Positions 42,931 through 51,922 of a stretch of DNA of 64,000 nucleotides are shown here, piece after piece. Origin of the DNA: Actinomycetospora chiangmaiensis DSM 45062. Its GTDB lineage: Bacteria > Actinomycetota > Actinomycetes > Mycobacteriales > Pseudonocardiaceae. Every line of letters begins with the position of its first letter. The first letter of the stretch is position 1. The notes beneath the pieces are model-generated. The model was given only the letters and a program-made list of their open reading frames with translations. It did no database searches and was not told where the DNA came from. Position numbers and translations under genes: made by a program. The stretch lies in the NCBI RefSeq assembly GCF_000379625.1, contig NZ_KB903217.1:265816-329815 (forward strand), in the 5' to 3' direction.

Positions 42931-45900
42931 ATGGCGCTCCACGTCCACCGCGCCGAGCGGGCGGACACCCTCGCGGAGGCGCTGGCGGCCGTCCTGGCCG
43001 CGCCGCCGGAGGACCCGTTCGCGCCGGACGTCGTGGCCGTGCCCACGCGCGGCGTCGAGCGGTGGCTCGCGCAGCGCCTCTCCCACCACCTCGGGGCCGC
43101 CGCGGGGGACGACGGGGTCTGCGCCAACGTGCGCTTTCCCCCGCCGCGCGAGCTGGTGCGTCGCGCGCGGGGCCTTCCCGACGACGGGTCGTGGCGGCCC
43201 GAGCGGCTCGTCTGGCCGCTGCTGGAGACGATCGACGCCTGTGCGGGCGAGACCTGGCTGGCGCCGCTGGACACCTATCTCGGCGTGGTGGGCGACGCGA
43301 CGGGCACCCGCGCGGGCCGGCGCTTCGCCGCGGCGCGCCACCTCGCGCGCCTGTTCGACACCTACGCCGAGGACCGGCCGGCCATGGTGCGGGCGTGGGC
43401 GGAGAAGGACGACGGTGACGCCGCGGACGTCCCGGCCGACCTGCGCTGGCAGCCCGAGCTGTTCCGCCGGCTCCGCGACCGCCTGGGCGAGCCGCACCCG
43501 GCGGAGACGCTGCCCGGCGCCGCGGTGGGCGGCGGTGCCGCGGGCGGCGGTGCGGTGGGCGGCGACCTGCCCGCGCGGCTCTCGGTGTTCGGGCCCACCC
43601 GGCTGACCACCACCGAGCTCGCGGTCCTCGACGCGCTGGGAGCGGACCGCGAGGTCCACCTGTGGCTGCCCCACCCCTCGCCCGCGCTCTGGGAGGCGGT
43701 CCGTGGCGCCGGCCCGGTGGCGCGGCGCCGGGAGGACCCGACGGCGGACGTGGCCGCCCACCCGCTGCTGCGCTCCCTCGCGCGTGACGCCCGTGAGCTG
43801 CAGCTCCGGCTGCCGGCCGACGTGCACGAGGTGCACCACCCGGCGTCGGGAAGGACGCCGGCGACGCTGCTCGAGCAGCTGCAGGACGACCTCCGGCACG
43901 ACCGCGCGCCCGCCGCGGTCGACCTGCCGCCCGACGAGAGCGTGGTGGTCCACTCCTGCCACGGCCCCGACCGGCAGGTCGAGGTGCTGCGGGAGGCGGT
44001 CCTCGGGCTGCTCGTCGACGACCCGACCCTCGAGCCGCGGGACATCGTCGTCATGTGTCCCGACGTCGAGACGTTCGCGCCGCTGATCACGGCCGCGTTC
44101 GGCGGCGAGGACACGGCCCGCGCGCACCCCGGCCACCGGCTGCAGGTCCGCGTGGCCGACCGCGCGCTCACCCAGGTCAACCCCGTGCTCGGCGTCCTCG
44201 GCACGGTGCTCGACCTGGCGGACGCCCGCCTCACCGCGAGCGAGCTGCTCGACCTCGCGGAGAGCGAGCCCGTCCGGCGCCGGTTCCGCTTCGACGCCGA
44301 CGACCTCGAACGGCTGCGGGTCCTCGTCGCCCGCGCCGGTGTCCGCTGGGGCCTCGACCGGGCCCACCGCGCCGACTACAAGCTCGGCCGCATCGGCGAG
44401 AACACCTGGGAGGCCGGGCTGGACCGGCTGCTCGTCGGCGTCGCCATGTCCGGCGACGAGCAGGTGTGGCTCGACTCCGCGCTGCCCCTCGACGAGGTCG
44501 ACTCCCGCGACGCCGACCTCGTCGGGCGCCTCGCCGAGCTGGTCGACCGGGTGGCCGAGGTGCTCGGCCGGATGCGCGGTCCCGCGGCCGACGGCGGGCA
44601 GCCGCTGGGAGCGTGGCTCGACGCACTGACGTGGGCGCTCGACGCCCTCACGGCCACGGTGCCGGCCGACGTCTGGCAGCTCACCCAGGCCCGGGCGGTC
44701 CTCGCCGACGTCCGCGACACGGCCTCGGCCGCGGCGCCGCCGGTACTGACGCTGCACGACGTCCGCGCCGTGCTGTCCGACCACCTCGCCGGCCGCCCGA
44801 CCCGCGCGAACTTCCGCACCGGGACGCTCACGGTCGCCACCCTGCTGCCGATGCGGGGCGTCCCGCACCGGGTCGTGTGCCTGCTCGGCCTCGACGACCA
44901 GGTGTTCCCCCGCGAGCGCGCCACCGACGGCGACGACGTGCTCGCGCGCGACCCGCACGTCGGCGAGCGGGACGCCGCCGCGGAGGACCGGCAGCTGTTC
45001 CTCGACGCCGTCATGGCGGCCACCGAACGGCTGGTCGTCGTGCACTCCGGCGCCGACGAGCGCACCGGGGCGTCCCGGCCGCCCGCCGTGCCCGTCGGCG
45101 AGCTGCTCGACACCCTCGACGCCACCGCCAGGATCGGCGGCCGCCCGGCCCGCGAGCACGTCGTGCGCCGCCACCCGCTGCAGCCCTTCGCCCCGGGGAA
45201 CTTCCGGACGGCGGGGGCGCGTCCCTTCAGCTTCGACGCGGGCGCGCTCGACGGTGCCCGGTCGCTGGTGTCCGGACGGCGGATCCGGCCGGTGTTCCTG
45301 GAGGGTCCGTTGCCCGCCCGCGCGGGGCCGGAGGTCGACCTCGCCGACCTCGTCAAGTTCGTGGAGCACCCGGTCCGGGCGTTCCTGCGCCAACGGCTCT
45401 CGCTGATCGCCCGGGGCGAGGAGGAGGAGCCCGACGAGGCGCTGCCCGTCGCGCCGGACTCCCTCGCGACGTGGGCCATCGGGGAGCGGCTGCTCGCCGA
45501 CCGGTTGGCGGGGCACGACGTCACCGCCTGCATGGAGGCCGAGCGCCGTCGCGGCACCCTGCCGCCGGGGGCGCTGGGGGTGGCCCTGCTCCGGCGGGTC
45601 GGGAAGCAGGCCGAGGCCATCAAGGTCGTCGCCGACCCGGTGTGGGCCGAACCGGCGCGCGACCTCACCGTCACGGTGCCGCTCGACGACGCCACCGTGG
45701 TCGGCACCGTCCCCGGGGTCCGGGGCACCACACTCGCCGCGGTGAGCTTCTCCCGGCTCGCCCCGAAGCACCGGGCCGTCACCTGGGTGCAGCTCCTCGC
45801 CCTCGCCGCCGCGTACCCCACGGGGCGGTGGTCGGCGGTCACCATCGGCAAGGGCGGCCGGGACGAGCCGACCGCCCGGGCCGACGTCACCGGCATCACC

Positions 45901-46242
45901 GCGGAGCACGCCCGGGCCGTGCTCGCCGACCTGGTGGCGCTGCGGGCCGCGGGGCTGCGGGAGCCGCTGCCGCTGTTCGCGAAGGTCTCCGAACGCTATG
46001 TCGCCGACCGTCCCCGGCGGACGACGAAGCAGGCGTTCGACACGGCCCGGCGCGAGTGGTCGTCGAAGTGGGGCGAGGCGAACGACCCGGCCCACGTCAT
46101 GGTGTGGGGCCGCGACCGGGCGCTCGACGACGTGGCCGGCCCGGCCGGGGCGGTCGAGTCGACCCGGTTCGGGGAGCTCGCCGTGCGGTTCTGGCGGCCG
46201 CTGCGCGAGGCCGAGCGCGGGCAGGAGGAGCACTACCGATGA
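42931..46242 (+). CDS. recC: RecC subunit of RecBCD helicase-nuclease
   Basis: 1,103 residues, cytosolic. It holds the inactive helicase-like domains that split the duplex and scan for Chi in proteobacteria. N-terminus VAVPTRGVERWLAQRLSHHLG and FPPPRELVRRARGL are typical; the family feature LLPMRGVPHRVVCLLGLDDQVFPR lies near 625-648, and the C-terminal nuclease-like domain has LADLVKFVEHPVRAFLRQRL. Start ATG 42931 begins ALHVHRAERAD as in RecC proteins; a 60-bp longer frame begins in repeat A. First gene of recC-recB-recD, with ATGA coupling. The enzyme repairs double-strand breaks; in mycobacteria RecBCD serves single-strand annealing. Confidence 0.95.
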   Translation: MALHVHRAERADTLAEALAAVLAAPPEDPFAPDVVAVPTRGVERWLAQRLSHHLGAAAGDDGVCANVRFPPPRELVRRARGLPDDGSWRPERLVWPLLETIDACAGETWLAPLDTYLGVVGDATGTRAGRRFAAARHLARLFDTYAEDRPAMVRAWAEKDDGDAADVPADLRWQPELFRRLRDRLGEPHPAETLPGAAVGGGAAGGGAVGGDLPARLSVFGPTRLTTTELAVLDALGADREVHLWLPHPSPALWEAVRGAGPVARRREDPTADVAAHPLLRSLARDARELQLRLPADVHEVHHPASGRTPATLLEQLQDDLRHDRAPAAVDLPPDESVVVHSCHGPDRQVEVLREAVLGLLVDDPTLEPRDIVVMCPDVETFAPLITAAFGGEDTARAHPGHRLQVRVADRALTQVNPVLGVLGTVLDLADARLTASELLDLAESEPVRRRFRFDADDLERLRVLVARAGVRWGLDRAHRADYKLGRIGENTWEAGLDRLLVGVAMSGDEQVWLDSALPLDEVDSRDADLVGRLAELVDRVAEVLGRMRGPAADGGQPLGAWLDALTWALDALTATVPADVWQLTQARAVLADVRDTASAAAPPVLTLHDVRAVLSDHLAGRPTRANFRTGTLTVATLLPMRGVPHRVVCLLGLDDQVFPRERATDGDDVLARDPHVGERDAAAEDRQLFLDAVMAATERLVVVHSGADERTGASRPPAVPVGELLDTLDATARIGGRPAREHVVRRHPLQPFAPGNFRTAGARPFSFDAGALDGARSLVSGRRIRPVFLEGPLPARAGPEVDLADLVKFVEHPVRAFLRQRLSLIARGEEEEPDEALPVAPDSLATWAIGERLLADRLAGHDVTACMEAERRRGTLPPGALGVALLRRVGKQAEAIKVVADPVWAEPARDLTVTVPLDDATVVGTVPGVRGTTLAAVSFSRLAPKHRAVTWVQLLALAAAYPTGRWSAVTIGKGGRDEPTARADVTGITAEHARAVLADLVALRAAGLREPLPLFAKVSERYVADRPRRTTKQAFDTARREWSSKWGEANDPAHVMVWGRDRALDDVAGPAGAVESTRFGELAVRFWRPLREAERGQEEHYR

Positions 46243-49200
46243 CCGCGCTGACCGCCCCTGCTCGTGCCTTCGACGTGCTCGGGGAGCTGCCCGCGGGCAC
46301 CACGGTGCTCGAGGCGAGCGCCGGGACCGGCAAGACGTACACGATCGCGGCGCTGGCGGCCCGCTACGTCGCGGAGGGCCGCGCGGAGCTCGACCAGCTC
46401 ATGCTCGTCACGTTCGGCCGCGAGGCCACCCGCGAGCTGCGCGAACGGGTCCGTGAACGGTTCGTCGCGGTGGAGCGGGCCCTCCGGTCCGACGACGTCC
46501 CCGCCGACCCGGTGACCGCCCTGATCGTCGGGGTCGACCCCGCGGAACGGGCGCGCCGGCGTCGGCGGCTGGCCCATGCGCTGGCGCACTTCGACACCGC
46601 GACGATCGCCACCACGCACCAGTTCTGCCAGGACATGCTGGCCGGCCTCGGGGTCGCCGGGGACACCGATGCGGACGCGGTGTTCGTCGAGTCGATCGAC
46701 GACGTCGTCGCCGAGGTGGTCGACGACTTCTACGTCCGGGCCTATGCCCCCGAGGGCGCCGGACCACCGGCGTTCGACCACGCCACGGCGCTGGTGCTGG
46801 GCCGCGCCGCCATCGGCGACCCCACGGCGGTGCTGGCCCCCGCGCCGGGGGAGGCGAGCGGTCCCGCCGACGCCCGGGCCCGCTTCGCCGCCGCGGTGCG
46901 GGCGGAGGTCGAACGCCGCAAGCGCACCCGACGCCTGTTCACCTTCGACGACATGCTGACCCGCCTCCACGCCGCGCTCACCGACCCGGTGCTGGGCGAG
47001 GCGGCCCGGGCCCGCCTCCGCGAGCGCTACCGCGTCGTCCTGGTCGACGAGTTCCAGGACACCGACCCGATGCAGTGGGACATCCTGCGGGTCGCGTTCC
47101 ACGGGCACTGCCTGCTCACCGTGATCGGCGACCCCAAGCAGGCCATCTACGCCTTCCGCGGCGCCGACGTGGTGAGCTACCTCGCCGCCGCCGACTCCGC
47201 GGACTCGCGCGCCACCCTCGCCGTCAACCACCGCAGCGACGCCGGCCTGCTCGCCGCGCTCGACCGGGTCTTCGGCGGCGCGGCACTCGGCGACGACCGG
47301 ATCGTCGTCCGCCCGGTGGGCGCGGCCCACCCCGACCCTCGGCTCGCCGGCGCCCCGGTCGACACACCGTTCCGGCTCCGGGTGCTGCCGCGCGCCGGGC
47401 TGCGGGCCAACTGGCGGACCGGCCTGCCCGAGATCGGCCCGGTGCGCGAGGCCGTGGTCGCGGACCTCGTGGCCGACCTCACGGCGCTCCTGGCCGCCGA
47501 CTCCACCTGGGACGGCCGCTCTCTCGGACCCGGCGACGTCGCGGTGCTCGTGCGGACCAACGTGCAGGCCGACCAGGTCCGCGACGCGCTCGCCGAGGCC
47601 GGTGTGCCCGCGGTGCTCGCGGGCGCGGCGAGCGTCTTCTCGACGGCGGCGGCGCGGGAGTGGCTCGCGCTGCTGGAGGCCCTCGAGCAGCCCGGGCGGG
47701 CCACGCGCGTGCGGGCCGCCGCCCTGACGTGCTTCGTCGGCACCCGGGCCGCCGACCTCGACACCGACGGCTGGACGGGCGCGAACGCGGCCCTGCTCGC
47801 GGAGGTCGGGGAGCACCTGCGGCGGTGGGCGGCCGTGCTGCGCGACCGCGGGGTGGCGGCGCTGCTCGAGGCGGTGTCCACCACCACCGACCTCACCCGG
47901 CGGGTGCTGGGCACCGTCGGGGGTGAGCGGCTGCTGACCGACGTGCGGCACGTCGGGCAGGTGCTGCACGCCCAGGCCTCGGCCGGGCGGCTCGGGGTCG
48001 TGGCGATCACCGAGTGGCTGCGGCTGCGCATCGTCGAGGCCGAGGGGCGGCGCGCCGACGCCCGGCCGGAGCGGACCCGGCGGCTGGAGTCCGACGCGGA
48101 CGCCGTGCAGATCCTCACCGTGCACAAGTGCAAGGGCCTCGAGTTCCCCGTGGTGTACGTGCCGTTCGGGTGGGACCGGTGGGTGAAGGACACCCCCGAG
48201 GAGGTCCTGCACCACGACGCCGCGGGACGGCGGGTGCGGGCCGTCGGCGGGCCGTCCGAGGGCGCCGCCTGGCACGAGCACTGCCGGGCGCACCGCCACG
48301 AGGACGACGGCGAGGACCTGCGGCTGCTCTACGTCGCCCTGACCCGGGCGCGCAGCCAGGTGGTCGCGTGGTGGGCCCCGTCCGTGCACACCGCGGCGTC
48401 CGCGCTCAACCGCCTGCTGCGCAGCCCCGGTCGCGGCCCGGGCCGGGAGCCCGACGCGATGGTCACCCTCGCCGAGGACGTCGCGGTGCTCGACGAGCTC
48501 ACGGCGCTCGCCGGCCCCGACCTCGCCGTCGAGCCGGTCGTGTCGCGGCCGCCCGTGCCCTACGTCCCGGGGGCCGAGGAGCGGGGCACGCTCGCCGTCG
48601 CCCGCTTCGACCGGGAGCTCGACCTCGCCTGGCGGCGGTCGTCGTACTCGTCGCTGACCGCCGACGCCCACGCCGCCCACGCGGCGGAGACGGCGACGTC
48701 CGAGCCGGAGGAGTCGTCGCTCGACGACGAGGGCGACCTCGAGGTGGCGGCCGCGGCGGAGGAGGGCCTGCCGTCGCCGATGGCCGACCTGCCGGTCGGG
48801 CCGGCGTTCGGCGTCCTCGTGCACACCGTGCTGGAGACCGTGGACACCGCTTCCGGCGAGTTCGGCCCGGCCCTGGTCGAGGCGGCGGCCGAGGCCCTCG
48901 CGCGGCGACCGGTGGCCGGGGTCGGGGCCGCCGAGCTCGCCGCGGCGTTGGAGCCGGTGCTCCGGACCCCGGTCGGGACCTCGTCGTCGGGGCCCTGGAC
49001 CTACGGCGACGTCGTCCCGGCCGACCGCCTCGTCGAACTCGACTTCGAGCTACCGCTGGCGGGCGGCGACCACCCGGCCGCGACGACGGTGACGCTCGGC
49101 GGCGCAGCCGCCCTGCTGCGCGCCCACCTCCCCGCCGACGACCCGCTCGCCGACTACGCCGACGTGCTCGAGGGGCTCTCGGGTCAGGTCCTGCGGGGCT

Positions 49201-49787
49201 ACCTGACCGGGAGCATCGACGCGGTCCTGCGCGACCCCGACGGACGCTTCGTCATCGTCGACCACAAGACGAACTGGCTCGGCCCCATCGCGACGACGGG
49301 GGTCCCGGACCCGTTGACCACCGCGCACTACGGCCCGGAGCAGATGCGCAGCGCGATGATCCGGGCCCACTACCCGCTGCAGGCGATGCTCTACGGGGTC
49401 GCACTGCACCGCTTCCTGCGCTGGCGGGTGCGGGGCTACGACCCCGAGCGGCACCTCGGCGGCGTCGCGTACCTGTTCCTGCGCGGCATGTGCGGCCCGG
49501 ACACCCCGGTCGTCGACGGCACCACGAGCGGGGTGTTCCGGTGGTGGCCGCCCGCGTCGCTGGTGGTCGCGGTGTCGGAGCTGCTGGCGGGAGACGCAGC
49601 GCAGCGGAGCTCGACCATCGGGGCGGGAGACGCAGCGCAGCGGAGCTCGACCATCGGGGCGGGAGACGCAGCGCAGCGGAGCTCGACCATCGGGGCGGGA
49701 GACGCAGCGCAGCGGAGCTCGACCATCGGGGCGGGAGACGCAGCGCAGCGGAGCTCGACCATGACGGCGGGGAGGACGGCGCCGTGA
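46239..49787 (+). CDS. recB: RecB helicase-nuclease subunit with repetitive C-terminal tail
   Basis: 1,182 residues. Walker A is ASAGTGKT (26-33); Walker B/motif II VLVDEFQDTDP (about 265-275); later helicase motifs include HKCKGLEFPVVYVPFG and LRLLYVALTRARSQVVAWW. The nuclease domain near the C-terminus holds VIVDHKTNWLG (catalytic Asp about 1,007 and Lys about 1,009) and LQAMLYGVALHRFLRWR. The family is about 1,100 residues; the extra length is a tail of five 12-residue units (GDAAQRSSTIGA, residues 1,118-1,177) encoded by repeat family C. The start overlaps recC by four bases and recD begins in an overlap at 49784. The tail's effect on complex assembly is unknown. Confidence 0.95.
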   Translation: MTALTAPARAFDVLGELPAGTTVLEASAGTGKTYTIAALAARYVAEGRAELDQLMLVTFGREATRELRERVRERFVAVERALRSDDVPADPVTALIVGVDPAERARRRRRLAHALAHFDTATIATTHQFCQDMLAGLGVAGDTDADAVFVESIDDVVAEVVDDFYVRAYAPEGAGPPAFDHATALVLGRAAIGDPTAVLAPAPGEASGPADARARFAAAVRAEVERRKRTRRLFTFDDMLTRLHAALTDPVLGEAARARLRERYRVVLVDEFQDTDPMQWDILRVAFHGHCLLTVIGDPKQAIYAFRGADVVSYLAAADSADSRATLAVNHRSDAGLLAALDRVFGGAALGDDRIVVRPVGAAHPDPRLAGAPVDTPFRLRVLPRAGLRANWRTGLPEIGPVREAVVADLVADLTALLAADSTWDGRSLGPGDVAVLVRTNVQADQVRDALAEAGVPAVLAGAASVFSTAAAREWLALLEALEQPGRATRVRAAALTCFVGTRAADLDTDGWTGANAALLAEVGEHLRRWAAVLRDRGVAALLEAVSTTTDLTRRVLGTVGGERLLTDVRHVGQVLHAQASAGRLGVVAITEWLRLRIVEAEGRRADARPERTRRLESDADAVQILTVHKCKGLEFPVVYVPFGWDRWVKDTPEEVLHHDAAGRRVRAVGGPSEGAAWHEHCRAHRHEDDGEDLRLLYVALTRARSQVVAWWAPSVHTAASALNRLLRSPGRGPGREPDAMVTLAEDVAVLDELTALAGPDLAVEPVVSRPPVPYVPGAEERGTLAVARFDRELDLAWRRSSYSSLTADAHAAHAAETATSEPEESSLDDEGDLEVAAAAEEGLPSPMADLPVGPAFGVLVHTVLETVDTASGEFGPALVEAAAEALARRPVAGVGAAELAAALEPVLRTPVGTSSSGPWTYGDVVPADRLVELDFELPLAGGDHPAATTVTLGGAAALLRAHLPADDPLADYADVLEGLSGQVLRGYLTGSIDAVLRDPDGRFVIVDHKTNWLGPIATTGVPDPLTTAHYGPEQMRSAMIRAHYPLQAMLYGVALHRFLRWRVRGYDPERHLGGVAYLFLRGMCGPDTPVVDGTTSGVFRWWPPASLVVAVSELLAGDAAQRSSTIGAGDAAQRSSTIGAGDAAQRSSTIGAGDAAQRSSTIGAGDAAQRSSTMTAGRTAP
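49589..49768 (+). repeat. Repeat family C array, five 36-bp units in recB
   Basis: Units of GGGAGACGCAGCGCAGCGGA with GCTCGACCATCGGGGC start at 49589, 49625, 49661, 49697 and 49733; the fifth diverges at its end. They are read in frame as GDAAQRSSTIGA and end 19 bp before the recB stop. Confidence 0.95.
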
Positions 49788-51622
49788 CGGTGGATCTGGC
49801 GGCCGAGGAGGGCGTGCGGTTCGCCGTGTGCGCCGTCGGCCTGCTCGCGGCCTTCACCGCGCGGGGCGTGCTCGCCCCGGCCGACGCCGCGGTCGCGCGG
49901 CGGCTCGGCCGGCTGGGCCGGGAGGACGACGAGGAGGTCCTGCTCGCCGCGGCCCTCACCGTCCGGGCGCTGCGCGGCGGGTCGGTGTGCCTCGACCTGG
50001 GCGACGTGGACCGGGTCGTCCTCACCGACGACGGCACCCTCGACGACACCTCCGACCTGCCCTGGCCCGCCGACCCGCTCGCGTGGGCGGCCCGGCTCGC
50101 CGCCAGCCCCCTGACGCGGACGAGCGGTCCGTTGCGGCTCGACGACGGGCTGCTGTGGCTCGACCGGTACCGCCGGCAGGAGGACGAGGTCCACGCGAGC
50201 CTCACCGCCCGGGCCACCGCGCCGCCGCCCGCCGTCGACCCGGGCCGGCTGCGCGCCGCGCTCGACCGGCTCTTCCCCGGTGACGATCCCGAGGACCACC
50301 AGCGGCTCGCCTGCGCGGTCGCGACCCTGCGGTGGACCGCGGTCATCGCCGGCGGACCGGGCACGGGCAAGACGACGACCGTGTCGCGCCTGCTCGCGGT
50401 GCTGCGCGACCAGGACCCGGCCTGCCGCATCGCCCTCGCCGCACCCACCGGGAAGGCGGCCGCCCGGCTCGGCGAGGCGGTCGCGGCCGAGGCGCTCCCG
50501 GCGGAGGACCGGGCGCGGGTCGGCGACGTCGAGGCCTCGACGATCCACCGGCTGCTCGGGCCGCGTCCCGACACGTCCTCGCGGTTCCGTCACGACCGGC
50601 ACCGGCGCCTGCCGCACGACGTGGTGATCGTCGACGAGACCTCGATGGTCTCGCTGACGCTCATGGCGCGGCTGCTCGAGGCGGTGCGCGACGACGCCCG
50701 CGTGGTGTTCGTCGGCGACCCCGACCAGCTCGCGCCCGTGGAGGCCGGCGCCGTGCTCGGGGACCTCGTCTCGGCCCCCGAGCTCGGTGAGCACCGACCG
50801 GCCGCGGCGGAGCTCGAGGCGGTCGGGTGCGCCGCGCGGCCCGCCGCGAACGGGGTCGTGCGGCTCGATCGGAACTACCGCAACAACGCCGACATCGCCG
50901 CGCTCGCGCTCGCGATCCGGCAGGGCGACGCCGACGCGGCCCTGGAGCGCCTGCGCACGGCGGGGTCGCTGGAGTTCGTGGAGTCCGCCGACCTCACCGA
51001 CCGGGAGCCGGCCGGGCTGGCGGGGCTGCGCGAGGAGGTCGTGCGGGGGGCCCGCGAGGTCGCGGTCGCCGCCCGGGCCGGGGACGCACGGGAGGCCCTC
51101 TTCACCGGGGAGGAGCACCGGCTCCTGTGCGCACACCGTCGCGGGCCGTACGGCGTCGCGCGCTGGGCCGCCCAGGTCGAGCAGTGGCTCGACGAGGACG
51201 GTGGCGTCGACGCCGACCGCGAGGCCGGGGCCGTGTGGTGGCCTGGCCGGCCGCTGCTGGTCACCGAGAACGACTACGACCTGGGCCTCTACAACGGCGA
51301 CACCGGGGTGATCGTGGCGCGGGGCGACCGTACGGTCGCGGTGTTCAGCCGCGGGGACGTGCCGCTGGAGCGGGCGCCCGCCCTGCTCGGCGACGTCACG
51401 ACCGTGAACGCCATGACCGTGCACCGGGCCCAGGGCAGCCAGTACACGAAGGTGACGGTGCTGCTGCCGCCCCCGGAGTCGCCGCTGCTGACGCGCGAGC
51501 TGCTCTACACCGCCGTGACGAGGGCGCGGGACCGGGTGCGGGTGGTCGGTTCGGCGGAGTCGGTGCGTGCTGCGGTCGGGCGACCGATCTCACGGGCGTC
51601 GGGCTTCGCACGTCACCGGTGA
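49784..51622 (+). CDS. recD: RecD helicase subunit
   Basis: 612 residues. Walker A is GGPGTGKTTTV (about residue 189), motif II is VVIVDETSMVSLTLM (about 281), then FVGDPDQLAPVEAGAVLGDL, VRLDRNYRNNADIAALA and motif VI region RELLYTAVTRARDRVRVVG. An N-terminal domain of about 150 residues, with ADAAVARRLGRLGREDDEEV, is typical of RecD in actinobacteria. GTG 49784 overlaps the recB stop by four bases and lies just behind the repeat C array. It drives the 5'-to-3' motor of the RecBCD complex. Confidence 0.95.
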   Translation: MTVDLAAEEGVRFAVCAVGLLAAFTARGVLAPADAAVARRLGRLGREDDEEVLLAAALTVRALRGGSVCLDLGDVDRVVLTDDGTLDDTSDLPWPADPLAWAARLAASPLTRTSGPLRLDDGLLWLDRYRRQEDEVHASLTARATAPPPAVDPGRLRAALDRLFPGDDPEDHQRLACAVATLRWTAVIAGGPGTGKTTTVSRLLAVLRDQDPACRIALAAPTGKAAARLGEAVAAEALPAEDRARVGDVEASTIHRLLGPRPDTSSRFRHDRHRRLPHDVVIVDETSMVSLTLMARLLEAVRDDARVVFVGDPDQLAPVEAGAVLGDLVSAPELGEHRPAAAELEAVGCAARPAANGVVRLDRNYRNNADIAALALAIRQGDADAALERLRTAGSLEFVESADLTDREPAGLAGLREEVVRGAREVAVAARAGDAREALFTGEEHRLLCAHRRGPYGVARWAAQVEQWLDEDGGVDADREAGAVWWPGRPLLVTENDYDLGLYNGDTGVIVARGDRTVAVFSRGDVPLERAPALLGDVTTVNAMTVHRAQGSQYTKVTVLLPPPESPLLTRELLYTAVTRARDRVRVVGSAESVRAAVGRPISRASGFARHR

Positions 51623-51647
51623 CCGCAGCGGACGAGCCGGGTATAAG
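51619..51647 (+). promoter_or_regulatory. Promoter placing a leaderless start for the next gene
   Basis: GTGACC (51619-51624), a 17-bp spacer and TATAAG (51642-51647) fit a housekeeping-type promoter. Transcription would start about at 51654-51655, the A of the ATG, so the mRNA would be leaderless. There is no ribosome site upstream of this ATG. Confidence 0.5.
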
Positions 51648-51654
51648 AGCAGCC

Positions 51655-51918
51655 ATGGACCCCGCCCTGGCCCGCAACCCTGCCGCTGCGCCCGACTCGT
51701 CCCCCGAGAAGCAGAGCGAGCTGAAGCTCAACGTCGGGATCGGCATCATCGGCACGTTCCTGTCGCTGTTCAGTGCCGTCATCTTCTTCACGCCGGTCGA
51801 CGAGCCGATCCTGTCGGCCATCTTCCTCGTCGTGGCGATCGTCGCGGCCGCCGTGACCTTCCGCTTCTACGGGCGCCTGAAGAAGGCGCGGGCCAACTCG
51901 TCGGGGTCGTCCCACTAG
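51655..51918 (+). CDS. Small two-helix membrane protein
   Basis: 87 residues: a polar N-terminus, hydrophobic helices LNVGIGIIGTFLSLFSAVIFF (about 25-45) and ILSAIFLVVAIVAAAVTFRFY (about 52-72), and a basic tail with RLKKARANSSGSS. It resembles unnamed small actinobacterial membrane proteins. It runs from its own promoter, directly after recD, toward the pentapeptide-repeat gene. Confidence 0.7.
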   Translation: MDPALARNPAAAPDSSPEKQSELKLNVGIGIIGTFLSLFSAVIFFTPVDEPILSAIFLVVAIVAAAVTFRFYGRLKKARANSSGSSH

Positions 51919-51922
51919 GGCG

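Noticed and set aside
42916-46233. 1,105-codon open frame antisense to recC (and 46233-48824 antisense to recB)
   Set aside because: Composition is an Arg/Gly/His/Val-rich mirror of the GC-rich sense gene with no recognisable domain; recC and recB are clear on the other strand. Typical for very high third-position GC.
49589-49768. CRISPR array (36-bp period)
   Set aside because: Units are directly adjacent with no variable spacers, lie in the recB frame and no cas genes are present.
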